Source: Pisaster brevispinus (lineage: Eukaryota; Echinodermata; Asteroidea; Forcipulatida; Asteriidae). From it: DNA of 64,000 nucleotides. The translations under genes and the position numbers were made by a program. Below are positions 34,026 to 43,669 of this stretch, one piece after another; within the stretch, counting starts at the first letter, position 1; every line of letters begins with the position of its first letter. The notes beneath the pieces were generated by a model, which worked only from the letters and a program-made list of their open reading frames with translations, searched no databases and had not been told where the DNA came from. The DNA is taken from the NCBI GenBank assembly GCA_023634235.1, contig JAMKCF010000028.1, forward strand, positions 2,598,001 to 2,662,000, in the 5' to 3' direction.

Positions 34026-34290
34026 TCATCCCCTTAAGGTGATCCCTCTCCTGCAGCTTCCAAGGTTGTATTGAAATCTGGGTGTGATCCCTGGCTTTAC
34101 GGCAGTTATAGGTTGAATGGCCTCTGACTGGCACCCCTGAACAAAGATATTGTCAAAATAGGGAGACCACCAATATCAGGGCTACGTAGCTCAGTTGGTC
34201 GAGCGCCGACACATTAATTCAGAGGTCACAGGTTCAAGGCCTGAGCCCCTAGTCAATTTGTCTTTGTTCAGCCCCAAATTATTGTAAATG
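34026..34290 (+). repeat. Composite SINE, second full copy
   Basis: Same order as 32818-33062: CCCCTTAAGGTGATCCC block, GGGAGACCACCAATAT, GTAGCTCAGTTGGTCGAGCG, GTCACAGGTTCAAGGCC, TTTGTCTTTGTTC. It replaces the expected intron and following helicase exons. Confidence 0.8.
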
Positions 34291-34490
34291 AGTTCATCAC
34301 ATGATATCATGCTGGAGGCTGGCATACATGTAGTGCATCTATCTCTCCAAACCGCAGTGGATGGTATCAAAATGGTCAGACAGTAGGAGGGTTGACTGTG
34401 TACTGTGTACAACCATTCATTGCATGATATCATAATTCAGGCTGGTGTAGTTTATTTATCATTCCAAACCACAATGGATGACATTTTACC
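34285..34490. repeat. ~125-bp tandem repeats, block left of DDX54 exon 4
   Basis: Units of CACATGATATCAT, GGCTG, CATCTATC, TCCAAACC, GTGGATGGTAT, GGGTTGACTGTGT. The same unit recurs at 34910-35185, so the repeat brackets the exon. Confidence 0.75.
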
Positions 34491-34534
34491 TTCAGTGTGT
34501 AGTAGGTTTTCATTATAAAGAAAATCAGCAAAAG

Positions 34535-34619
34535 TTTTGTTGAGTTTGCCAAGACTGGACTGAACGACCCAACCCTCATACGGCTTGACATGGAGACGAA
34601 GATGTCTGATCAACTCGAG
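34535..34619 (+). CDS. DDX54: DDX54-like exon (FVEFAKTGL)
   Basis: FVEFAKTGLNDPTLIRLDME then TKMSDQLE, with acceptor AAAAG (weak) and donor GAG|GTATGA. It corresponds to DDX54 [20 protein letters not shown], just after motif III. It is open, but separated from the Q motif exon by repeats only. Confidence 0.8.
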
Positions 34620-34909
34620 GTATGAAAATCATTTGTGTCTTGGGGCAAAAGTGCTCAGTGCAAAAATCGTTATATCTTAGTGTGTACTTGTATTGTGTGT
34701 ACATTTGGGTTACTTTAAGCAAGGTACAACGTTTTGACAATTCAAACTCACGTATAACGTAAATGCTCTTTTAGTTTTTGCACTAACACGACTGTTTGTT
34801 CTTCCTCTGTTGGTATCATTTTTAGCAAGCTTACTGACCATTTTACAACCATTCAACTGCTTGGGTTATGTAGTGTACGGTGGCACACCTCTGCACTGAC
34901 CAACTGTGT

Positions 34910-35185
34910 ACATTTGTGTACCACATGATTTCATATTGCAGGCTGACATATCTATCAGTCAAAACTACAGCGGATGGTATTAAATGGTCCAAGAGTAGAA
35001 GGGTTGACTGTGTTCTGTGTTCTGTGTTCTGTGTTTGCTTTCATCACATGATATCAGACATATTACAGGCAGGCTTGCTGCATCTATCATTCCAAACTAT
35101 AGTGGATAATGATGATAAATGGTCAAGCAGTAAGAGGGTTGAACGGTACTGAGTAGATGCATTCAACACAGGATGTCACATTGAA
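34910..35185. repeat. ~125-bp tandem repeats, block right of DDX54 exon 4
   Basis: Two further units of the repeat at 34285. A short GTTCTGTGTTCTGTGTTCTG run at about 35010-35032 marks microsatellite slippage inside. Confidence 0.75.
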
Positions 35186-35286
35186 AAACCCAGTTGCAGT
35201 ATTTTTAAAAGGTGTAGTCCTCGTTGTTTCTGGCATGGTTTCAAATAAATGAACCTCGAATCTTGAACTTCTTCTTTAAAGACCTT

Positions 35287-35452
35287 GGCCCAATTTCATA
35301 TAGCAACTTTCTATGCTTAGCAAAAAATTAGTGGGGCACCAGTCAAAACAATATAAACTTTATGGAATTTTTGCTTGTAACCAGTTTTTGCTAAGCATTA
35401 TTTTTTTGTGCTTGGGAAGTTTTTACATTACAAGTTTTATGAAATTGGGCTC
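35287..35452. mobile_element. Palindromic MITE
   Basis: GGCCCAATTTCATATAGCA and TTTTATGAAATTGGGCTC ends. The interior ACCAGTCAAAACAATATAAA matches 6563. Confidence 0.75.
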
Positions 35453-35454
35453 TT

Positions 35455-35640
35455 ATGAATTGACGTCATCCAGCCGCCTTCTTAGCGGTAAGCCGATGAT
35501 GAAACAATGGAAAATGTACAGATTTGTACGTGCGGCACACATGACTGGCCAATGAGCAACGTGCTTTTGACCTCTACATGTAGGTGAGGGGCCCCACTCA
35601 AATAACGTCATATGTATAAGGTCTATTACAACATGTTATA
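35455..35640. repeat. Dispersed repeat, copy 2 of 29585
   Basis: Same orientation as 29585, about 75-80% similar by eye. Confidence 0.7.
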
Positions 35641-35999
35641 CTAATTTGGGGGGCTAATCATCTTCACTCGCAGCTGATAAGCTGATTTGCGAAAGACGCA
35701 TCTACAACGTGTTCGAGCCCCAGGTACGCATATGCACCCTTTGGCAGCCTGCTACATGGACCTATAAAATGACCAGGAAGCACAGCCAGAGATTTAAAGT
35801 GTAAATTTAAATTTTCTGGAAGGAAGAAAACTGGGCCCAGAGAAAAACCCTTGGTGTCATAGGAGAGAACCATCGCACAACTCCAGTCATATATGGCCTT
35901 AGCCTGTAATCAAACCAGGGCCACACTGGTGAGAGGCAAGCGCTCTCCGCACTAGCCACCCATGCCGCTCATTAACATGACCTCATTTGATCCTTTCAG

Positions 36000-36130
36000 A
36001 GCTCCTTCTTCTTCTGAGACAGTCTGATAAGATAGCCACCCTGCTGTACCTTCTACGGGAGGTGGTCAAACCAGACGATCTGACCGTCGTCTTCATGGCA
36101 ACCAAACACCATGTGGAATATGTGAAAGAG
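36000..36130 (+). pseudogene. DDX54: DDX54-like exon with frameshift (RecA domain 2)
   Basis: After a CTTCTTCTT stretch that needs one base to stay in frame, it reads LRQSDKIATLLYLLREVVKP then DDLTVVFMATKHHVEYVKE. This is DDX54 [20 protein letters not shown] then VVFVATKHHAEYL, covering motif IV. The acceptor is CCTTTCAG and the donor GAG|GTGAGG. Confidence 0.8.
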
Positions 36131-36184
36131 GTGAGGAATCACTGTACACCGCAAACACTGAATGAAATATGAGCACTGCGAGGT

Positions 36185-36400
36185 CAAACTAGCCCTCCCT
36201 CTATCGGTAGTGGCTTGTCTTGACCGAGGGCTCTAGAGCAGTTCTGGGGTTGTCAGAGTGTGGGTTTGATTCCCAGTCATGGCACTTGTGTCCTTAAGCA
36301 AGGTACTTAACCATAGTTGCTTCTCTTAGCCCAGATGTGTAAATGGGAACCTGAATAAAAATGGTGCAAAAAAGTTGGAAAACCACAGTGTGTAGAGACA
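36185..36400 (+). repeat. tRNA-Leu-type SINE, plus copy
   Basis: GTGTGGGTTTGATTCCCAGT, then a run ending CACTTGTGTCCTTAAGC, corresponds to the reverse complement of the 62.5 kb copy after its B box. Confidence 0.6.
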
Positions 36401-36477
36401 GTTGTTTGCCGTTTTTGTTTTTTAGAGAACTTCTAGAAAATTAGGCATATTTATTAATAATAGTAGTGGCTTCTTAC

Positions 36478-36845
36478 ATCAGTCACTCAGTGACGCTTAA
36501 GGCACTTCAACATTCCGTATTTTCCTGCAAGGTACGTGTAGCTACGTTTCTGAAGTATGAGACCTACTCTTTTACATAGCACCGTGTAATGGTTTACAAG
36601 GTGCTGTGGCGCAATATGTAGCCAATCAAACCAGGAACACCGGGGCGAACCCCTTCTCTTTTCGAGAAGTGCACTGTGTTCTTTTACTTGCATTACACAA
36701 CACACGGGACCAACGGCTTTACGTCCCATCCTAAAGGACGCCGCAACAGTGGTCAAGTGTCTTGTTTCAGAACACAAGTGTCAGGACCAGGACTCGAACC
36801 CATCCACACTCTGCTGATCAGAAACACCACGGTTAGCGCCTCCTT
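36478..36845 (-). repeat. tRNA-Leu-type SINE, minus copy
   Basis: From ACTCGAACCCATCCACACTC (B box, inverted) down to CACTCAGTGACGCTTAAGGC. Close relative of 62125-62530. It lies opposite to the copy just upstream. Confidence 0.75.
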
Positions 36846-37182
36846 CTCCTGTCCCCCTTCCTCCTCTTAAACAATCGGCCACTGATTATGTTCCTGAAGG
36901 TCTGAGCACAGGTGGGAAGCAGCATCCTGAAAAGTTTGTCCCCCACTATTTTTGTGTCATCCAACTGGTCTTAAACATTTCCTACTACAAATTCAATGGT
37001 GATTTAAGAGCGGTGAAACTAGCACGTGATCACATCTTGACCAATCGGAATGAATAAACTCTCCAAGGTATTTATGAATACTGATTCGCGCTGGTCGCTT
37101 TTTGGTCCAGTTCCAAAGAAATTTTGCAGTTTTGCAAGTTTTTCATAAAAAAAAATAAATTCCTGTCATTTTTTCCCCTCAG

Positions 37183-37388
37183 ATCCTTACAATGGCTGGT
37201 ATTAACTGCACATACACCTACAGTGACCTGGATCATGCGGCAAGAACAATCAACGTGGCTTACTCGCAAGAAGACCAAAGTCATGCTGGTGACAGACGTG
37301 GCTGCCCGTGGTATAGACATTCCAATGCTGGACAATGTCATCAACTTCAATATCCCTGGCAAGCCCAAGCTTTATGTTCAACCAGTTG
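37183..37388 (+). pseudogene. DDX54: DDX54-like exon with frameshift (motif V; motif VI degraded)
   Basis: [20 protein letters not shown] then RTINVAY, a shift near 37262, then [38 protein letters not shown] and QPVG. Motif V ([12 protein letters not shown]) is clear. The next conserved residues should be HRVGR, supplying the arginine finger. Here they read QPVG, then a consensus donor GTAAGT. Confidence 0.82.
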
Positions 37389-37740
37389 GTAAGTCAGGGT
37401 TTTGTTTTTTTTGGGGGGTGTACATCTTTGAAGGCCACTGTTTTCAGCGGGGGCAAAGTCATTGTATCACAGCCTTGTAGAAAAAAATAATTTAATCAAT
37501 TTGTGGCCCACCGCACTCATACCCATCTTCCAGCATGTCCAGTGTGTTGTGTAAAAGAACCCAGTACACTTATCATTAAGAGAAAAGGTTTACCCTGGTG
37601 TTTTCGGGGGTATGTTTGGCTGCAGGTTGCGCACCTTTTAAACCGTTACATGGTGCTATGTAAATAAGTGGGTTTTATGTTTGGAATATAGCTCCGCAAA
37701 CCTTGTAGCAAAAAAACAGGACAAGCTTTGAAACACCCTC

Positions 37741-38108
37741 AGGTGTGGTAAAGCTTTATATAAGACCCGCATACAACCTCCTGACATTCAAAGCACTTCA
37801 TGGTTCAGCCCCCTCCCTACCTTCAGAGCATGCTTCAGCACCAGCATGTCAGTGCCAGGTCTGAGGTCATCGGGCAGCATGCTGTTTGTTCCCCGGACTC
37901 CCCTTGCCACTTATGGTGAGAGGGTCTTTTCTAACATTGCCCCCCGCCCCCCGCCTCTGGAACTCTCTGCCTAAATATCTAAGAGACACACATGACATTT
38001 CCAACTTCCAACAGTCTCTTTAAACACATCTTTTCAGATTGGCCTATGAGCACATCTGAGAATTCTTTGAATGTTTCACAGAGAAAGTGTGCCATACAAA
38101 TGCTGTGT
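37741..38108 (+). mobile_element. CR1/L2-like LINE, 3' end fragment
   Basis: Decayed coding text LLTFKALHGSAPSYLQ, GERVF-like, LWNSLPKYLRDTHDISNFQQ (with indels) and THLFRLAYEHI is the usual C-terminus of CR1/L2-clade reverse transcriptases. It ends in a GCCATACAAATGCTGTG tail with ATTATTAT. Confidence 0.7.
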
Positions 38109-38114
38109 TATTAT

Positions 38115-40295
38115 TATGACTAGTATTATTTCATTCTATTACAGCATGCAAAAGAAAGATCACATTTTCCTTTGTGCCAGTAACTCCTCGAGTCAGGCTA
38201 CGTCCCGTAGCCTTAGATCTCAAGGGTCTTTCTGAGAATCCTCGCTGTTCCCAAAAGTGTCGCCTTCTGTAATAGATCTACCCTCACACTTGTCCCTATT
38301 TCCTCTAGATGTTTCCCAAGTGCTTTCGGAATGGTACCAAGTGCTCCAACCACCACAGGGACTACTTTCACCTTCACCTGCCAAATCTTACGAAATTCCC
38401 TGGCCAGGTCTTTGTACTTTTGGATCTTTTGTGTCTCCTTCTTAGCGACCCCTATATCACCCGGCACAGCTATGTCAATAAGATGACACATCTTCTTCGT
38501 CTTATCTAAGACTTCAACATCCGGACGCCTATGTTCTATAACATGATCAGTCTGAATGTTAAAGTCCCAGAGGATCTTGACCTGGTCGGTCTCTACAACT
38601 TTATCCGGAACATGCTCGTGCCATTTTGCAGTCACTTGGACACCATTCTTTTTACACAGATCCCAGTGAATCAATTTGGCCAAATTGCCGTGTCTTCCTT
38701 TGTACTCCGTCTTGGCCATCATACTACATTCACTGACAATATGAAATACAGTCTCCTCTGCCTTATTACACATTCTGCACAAAGGAGAGACGTTTGCTTT
38801 CTCTATCCTTGCCTTCATTACATTTGTCCTTAGAGACTGGTCTTGTGCCGCAGTAATCAAGCCCTCTGTTTCCTTCTTAAGTTCTACGCTCTTTAACCAA
38901 TTCCAGGACTTGTTGCTGGCAACGCCTTCAGTGCATCTCAAGAACTGGCCATGAAGTGGTTTGTTCCACCAATCTTGATGTCTTTCCTCTTTCCTTTGCC
39001 TCTTGTACTCCTTCGGCCCAACTTCGCCTGCCTTCGTGTACTTCTGCGCAACTTTCAACAAGTTCTCCTCAGTCCTCCTAATATGACAATGTAAGCTCCT
39101 GCGCTCGATGTTGACACTGTCTGCCACACTTAGCAACCCCCTATCGCCCTCTGACCTCGCAAGATAAAGTCTGCTCACATTCGCCCGCGGATGAAGCATA
39201 CCATTCATGGTCATCAGTTTTCTCATTCTCCTGTCCATGACATCTAGATCTTCCTTAGTCCACTCGACAATACCCGCACTATACCTCATCAAAGACACGG
39301 CCCATGTGTTATTTGCCTTAACCATGTTCCCCCTGTTCAGTTTTGACTTCAAACATTTCTTTACCTGTCTGATGTACTCTGTCCTCAACCTCACCTTTGA
39401 TTCCTCATGGTTCGATTCAAGTACACCAAGATACCGATAACTCTCTTCCTCACCCAAAGCCCTCATCTGTGCACCATCTGGCAGAACAATACCGTCGGAA
39501 TGTACCCTCTTTCCCCTCTTCATGGTCATTGAAGCACATTTCTCCGGGCCAAACTGCATCCGGATGTCATCGCTGAAAATCCTGACAGTCTGTACCAAAG
39601 AATCGATCTCCACTTATTCTTTGCAAATCGTGAATAAAAAGCAGATGGTTGATCTTACATCCATCCTTCTTCATTTCATAACCTGCACTCACCTTCCTCA
39701 GAATCATCGACAGGGGCATCAATGCCAGAACAAACAGGAGCGGAGACAGAGAGTCACCTTGGAAAATCCCTCTTCTTATGCATACCTTGCCCAGACTAGC
39801 AATTTTTGGCCAACAGATTAGTTCGCCATGTCTTCATGCTCTCACTTAGAAGACGCTTTACTGCATCAGCCAGTCCAACCATATCCAGGCATTCCATTAT
39901 CCACGTGTGGGATACCATGTCATACGCCTTCTTGTAATCGATCCACGCCATTGCCAAGTTCGTCTTTCTGCTCCTGCAGTCCTTCAGTACAGCCTTATCG
40001 TTGATAAGTTGATCCTTCGTACCTCTGGACCGCTTCTTTCAGCCTTTCTGCTTCTCTGGAAACAACTGCTGGTCATCCATATGACGATAGAGGTCTTCTG
40101 CAATCATACTGGTCAAGAGTTTATACATCACAGGTAAGCACGTGATTGGTCTATAGTTACGAGCAATGTTAATGCACCTTTCTTGATGTCCTTCATGATC
40201 AGAACCGTTCTTGCCTCAGTCATCCAACATGGGACCTTACCATGTCCTAGACAGTCTTGCAATTGTAGGGCCATTCGCTCATGCAAACTGCGAAT
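38115..40295 (-). mobile_element. 5'-truncated LINE with restriction-like endonuclease (R2 superclade)
   Basis: The minus strand carries, in order: reverse-transcriptase motifs NYRPITCLPVMYKLLTSMIA (about 40175-40115), motif [13 protein letters not shown] (about 39950), a QGDSLSPLLFVLAL-like motif (about 39760), and the catalytic F-x-D-D site as FIHDL (39624-39638). A 466-codon ORF (39613 to 38213) then holds the thumb, a CX2CX8HX4C zinc knuckle and an RPD...D restriction-like endonuclease motif. Frameshifts break the RT part from the endonuclease ORF. The first catalytic Asp is His, so the copy should be inactive. Confidence 0.85.
38213..39613 (-). CDS. LINE ORF: RT thumb, CCHC knuckle and restriction-like endonuclease
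   Basis: 466 codons and the longest real ORF in the window. The zinc knuckle CRMCNKAEETVFHIVSEC lies near residue 290. The endonuclease signature RRPDVEVLDKTKKMCHLIDI then AVPGD lies near residue 370, with the KYKDLAREFRKIW helix after it. These domains cleave target DNA during target-primed reverse transcription in R2/NeSL/Hero-type elements. The intact length of this ORF suggests the insertion is younger than the CTR9 and DDX54 lesions, or that the lesion rate is modest. The start Met is arbitrary; the true ORF began upstream. Confidence 0.82.
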   Translation of the reverse strand: MEIDSLVQTVRIFSDDIRMQFGPEKCASMTMKRGKRVHSDGIVLPDGAQMRALGEEESYRYLGVLESNHEESKVRLRTEYIRQVKKCLKSKLNRGNMVKANNTWAVSLMRYSAGIVEWTKEDLDVMDRRMRKLMTMNGMLHPRANVSRLYLARSEGDRGLLSVADSVNIERRSLHCHIRRTEENLLKVAQKYTKAGEVGPKEYKRQRKEERHQDWWNKPLHGQFLRCTEGVASNKSWNWLKSVELKKETEGLITAAQDQSLRTNVMKARIEKANVSPLCRMCNKAEETVFHIVSECSMMAKTEYKGRHGNLAKLIHWDLCKKNGVQVTAKWHEHVPDKVVETDQVKILWDFNIQTDHVIEHRRPDVEVLDKTKKMCHLIDIAVPGDIGVAKKETQKIQKYKDLAREFRKIWQVKVKVVPVVVGALGTIPKALGKHLEEIGTSVRVDLLQKATLLGTARILRKTLEI

Positions 40296-40920
40296 GAACT
40301 ATTCTGTTTTTGTTCTAATATTATTAAACAGCTACTCGAGCAAGTAATTCTTAACGGTAATGCTATTAAAATGTGTTTATAATGTGTTTGTTTATAATTT
40401 AATTGTAATTTTAAAAATACCGTTACTCTTCTGAATTTTCATATTTTTTGATCAAAATATTACGCCCCAATCTCAAGGTTTTGAAAAACTAGCTATACCT
40501 CTACCACTGATGGCATGCGTCAAAATAACAACTCCTTGACGTCATGTGTGGGATGTTGCGTTGTTATACCTTGCAACAAAGCAGCTATACAAAATGGAGC
40601 GTCCTTATATGACGCAATAGGAGTGATGATGTAACAGAGCTTTTCACAAATCTTTCTGAAGTAAAGCACAGAACAAGGGTGTTCAAAAATTATTGTGTTT
40701 TTTTTTTACATTTAAAATCTTAAATCTCAAGTGAACTCAATTTCCTTATTGATTGGAAACATTTTAAATGAATTTCAGCAAAGATGAGTTGTATCTGTTT
40801 TTTGTTTGAGCTGGTCTTTAACGATTAACCTCTTTTGGTAGCACTGTTTTGTACTTTGTACAGTTTTGCTTGTTTTGATAAATGCCATTTTCTTGTGTAG
40901 TTTGTATTACTCGATTCCAG
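40296..40920. other. Intron-like stretch before CTR9 tail exons
   Basis: AT-rich, no repeat recurring elsewhere in the window that I can see, no exon. Confidence 0.35.
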
Positions 40921-41066
40921 ATGGCCCGTCAACAAAAAGTGGAACAGCGAAGTAAAGAGTAGATGGAGAAGAGAGCTCGAGAAAACCAAAACATCCTTGT
41001 GGTTACTGAACCCAAACCAGTCCGCAAAGGAGGTGGTGGTAGGCGTGGAAAAGTTGGACAAATTTG
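40921..41066 (+). pseudogene. CTR9: CTR9 C-terminal exon (coiled-coil end, Gly-rich turn) with TAG
   Basis: MARQQKVEQRSKE, TAG at 40960, MEKRARENQNILVVTEPKPV, RKGGGGRRGK. Animal CTR9 has LEQRAQYVEKTKNILMFTG then EKKRGGGGGRRSKKG, so family and position fit. The acceptor is TTCCAG. The 3' border is unclear. Confidence 0.62.
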
Positions 41067-41334
41067 ATTTCAATTATTTGTAAAACGAATGCTCATAGGA
41101 ATTTCTTTATTTATTCATGATTACTTTTGACCTAGATTAGTCCTTTATTTCTGTGTAAACCGAGAAAAATTGTTTATTCTGAGGTATATAGAGAATACAT
41201 AACACAACAGTTTAATGTAAGATTATTAAATTTGTATGAGTAACTATGACAAAAATATTTATGAGGCTGAATTAGTTACGATTGAAATAGCAAAATGATT
41301 CATTTGAAAGGTTCTCTGGATCATATGAAACAGT

Positions 41335-41425
41335 GTAATGAATAATCATGGATGATTCTATGGATAATCATGGTTGAGTCTATGAATAATCATGAATGAA
41401 TCTATGGATAATCATGAGGCATTAA
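41335..41425. repeat. ~28-bp tandem repeat in CTR9 intron
   Basis: Four variants of GATTCTATGGATAATCATG. Confidence 0.75.
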
Positions 41426-41474
41426 TACTCATGAGGTTGAATTATTCACGATAAAAATCCAACGGCGAGATATA

Positions 41475-41600
41475 TAGCGAGGGCAGTGACAGTGAGATGG
41501 ACACGGGAGAAGCCAAACCCCAAAAGAAGCAAAAGAAGCAGCGAAGTGACGAAGAAGGAGACGGCGATGGGAAACGAGAAAATAAGGCCAAGAAAAGAAG
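41475..41600 (+). CDS. CTR9: CTR9 C-terminal exon (acidic/basic)
   Basis: GSDSEMDTGEAKPQKKQKKQ, RSDEEGDGDGKRENKAKKR, donor AG|GTTAGA. The alternating acidic and Lys-rich composition matches the CTR9 tail. The exact acceptor is uncertain. Confidence 0.6.
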
Positions 41601-41940
41601 GTTAGAAATAAACTAACAAAGAAACTTGTAAAATTTGTAAACAAATGTTTTCAGCTATGACCATTAGAACACGAGAAATTTTCAAAAACTGAGTCAGGGC
41701 AAAAGTTTTAAGGACTCTAGTAGGTTTGTTGATTTGGTTATTTTCCAGTAGATAAGATTCTTATGAAAATAGGGGGGGTGGAAGTGTCTCCAACCTCATG
41801 TCAAAACTGATCATGAAAGTAAGAAAGCAAAAGTCCAAAGAAGAATTTTCAGGTATAAAATGATTTTGAAGAGTGTCTCCTTAACACAAATGAACTATTT
41901 ACTTTATCTTCTCATTAAACCAAATCTCGTAAGACATGAG

Positions 41941-42120
41941 ACGGTGAGGAATCGGCCCTGCACAAGCGCAAGGAGCGCAAGTCCGGCGAGAGCAGAGCAT
42001 CTCGCAGCTGCAAAGGGATCCGAGAATCCCTGATTGAAGAGGAGAAGCCTGGCAAGTTTAAGTCCAAGGCTATCGTGTCTTCTAGTGAGTCGGACTCAGA
42101 GGGAGAGAGGCTTCAGATTG
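41941..42120 (+). CDS. CTR9: CTR9 C-terminal exon (KSKAIVSSSESDSEGERLQI)
   Basis: GEESALHKRKERKSGESRAS, IRESLIEEEKPGKFKSKAIV, SSSESDSEGERLQI. Animal CTR9 has [20 protein letters not shown] then KLKI, a distinctive match. The acceptor is ACATGAG. No good GT donor follows at about 42120, so the 3' splice junction may be damaged. Confidence 0.75.
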
Positions 42121-42572
42121 ATCAGACCAGTTCATTTCAGTTTTTGTCTATCTCTTTCTATCAAAGGGACACATTGGGCGCTCTAGGATGTAAAAAACAT
42201 TTGTTTTGAAATGAATGTGGTTGGAAAAGTATTTTAAAAGTAGACTACAGTGATTCGCAGAAATATTCCTTGAATTTGTGTGGGTTTTGTGTAAACAGAA
42301 CACAGTCTTCTGTTTTCTAGAACCAAAGTTTTTTACTCTACAAAATGGCAGTTTGTATGTTCCGTTTGTTGTATTTCAAAAGGAAAACTTGTGTTTTTCA
42401 ATCACAACTCACTAATGACAAAACACATCAGACCAAGTAATTTATGGCTTGATGTCATTCTGCTTAGAAAAATTGATATTCTTCATAACAAAGCATTAAG
42501 ATTTATGAAGTTTTACAAAATTACATCCTCTTAAATGATGGCATTCGTTATTTTATTTCCTTTTTATTTTAG

Positions 42573-42945
42573 TGACAATGAGGAAATGTCCGGTAGTCAG
42601 AAACCGTCACCGTCTAAGAGTTGTGGTCGCATCCGCCGTATCGCCTCGGACTCCAGCGACTCCGATGAAAGGAAGTCAAGATCCAAAGGTCAAGATCAAG
42701 CTTCTGGGTCTGAGTCCGAGGGGGAGAGTAAACCTCGTAGCAAGGCACTTCAGTCAGACAGTGATGAGGAATCAGGGGGTGAGGGTCAGAGGTCAGGTAG
42801 CAAAGCACAGAGGTCAGGCAGTGAGGGTCAGATATCAGATGCTGGATCAGGAAACGAGGAGGCAGCATCGGAAGGAGAGGGGTCCGGCGGGGAAGAAGCA
42901 GGGTTGGACGGAGCGGCGTCTGGTAATGAAGGGGTCGCTGACTGA
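42573..42945 (+). CDS. CTR9: CTR9 terminal exon: Ser/Glu/Gly-rich tail
   Basis: Acceptor TTATTTTAG. Reads SDNEEMSGSQKPSPSK, IRRIASDSSDSDERKSRSKG, a series of GSEG/GSGNEE repeats and AASGNEGVAD, with a stop at 42943. The acidic Ser-rich terminal tail is a CTR9 hallmark ([20 protein letters not shown]). It is fully open and GC-rich. The sequence around this stop is also the left edge of the segment duplicated at about 57770. Confidence 0.8.
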
Positions 42946-43430
42946 GGAGACCTCCTGTCTGTCAACTTTCATTGGACTATCCACCAGATGCCAAGTGTCA
43001 GTGGCTGAAACACTCGCAATTAGACGTCAGGGTTCAGATTGTTTTCAGTGAGTTCAAGTTGGAAAAACTTGGCGGGAAGCTGCACATCTGACTACCTCAA
43101 GATCAGAATCTTTCTCCTTAAGATTTAAACAACTTGTAAAATATGTTTCAAATATTTCCCATTGAATTTGATTGGCTGAGAGAACAATTTTTTATAACCT
43201 GCCCACACTTTTTTGTTCACATAAGCAATTTTCAATCAATTTGTTCTAGAGACAATCTTACAATGCTGAAATGATCTTAGATTTTTAATTTTAAAGATGT
43301 TGATCATTATTTGCAAATCCACTTATCAGTGAAATAATGTTTACATTGTTTCCCACTTCTTGAAGAAAACTGTTTGAAAGATCTTCAGATGTATTTTTGA
43401 CAATTCTTGATTTGATTGTGTCATTTACAG

Positions 43431-43602
43431 CTGAGTGATTTGAGGACAGGCCAGAACGTCAACCTGTGCGGCCAGCTTGGCCCAATCGACCGGTCAACCA
43501 TCTGGAGGGAAGTCCTGCTGGAGTTTGTCTTTGATGAATCAAACTCCTTTCCAGGATACTCAGCATGTTATACGGTGTTGCCATGGATACCTGACTCTCC
43601 AT
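43431..43602 (+). CDS. CUB domain exon, C-terminal half of a CUB
   Basis: LSDLRTGQNVNLCGQLGPID, RSTIWREVLLEFVFDESNSF, PGYSACYTVLPWIPDSP. The pattern C-G, then hydrophobic LLEFVFDES, then G-Y/F-x-A-x-Y is the end of a CUB domain, an extracellular beta-sandwich. The acceptor is TTTACAG and the donor CCAT|GTTTGT. It is open here; the duplicate at 58208 is frameshifted. Which CUB protein it belongs to is not clear. Confidence 0.65.
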
Positions 43603-43669
43603 GTTTGTTGAGAAATGGGTGTTAAATCTCAGTGTAGGCAGTACCTTAATTTCCTTCATACTTGACGCG

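Larger units (their letters stand above)
31335..37388 (+). pseudogene. DDX54: DDX54-like helicase lacking its ATP-binding core
   Basis: Six exons on the + strand follow animal DDX54 in order: N-terminus, the GGFQSMGLSNPV/Q-motif exons, then RecA domain 2. The ~165 residues with AxTGSGKT, PTREL, DEAD and SAT motifs are missing. Only 514 bp, filled by a SINE and tandem repeats, separates the flanking exons. RecA-2 exons carry frameshifts near 36012 and 37262. The motif VI region reads VQPVG where a functional helicase has HRxGR. The C-terminal half of DDX54 is also absent. The locus sits between CTR9 exons in the same orientation. A functional helicase cannot be made from what is here. Confidence 0.72.

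Noticed and set aside
36487..36777. 96-codon minus ORF also seen in similar form at 62157-62522
   Set aside because: The similarity is due to the shared SINE, not a protein family.
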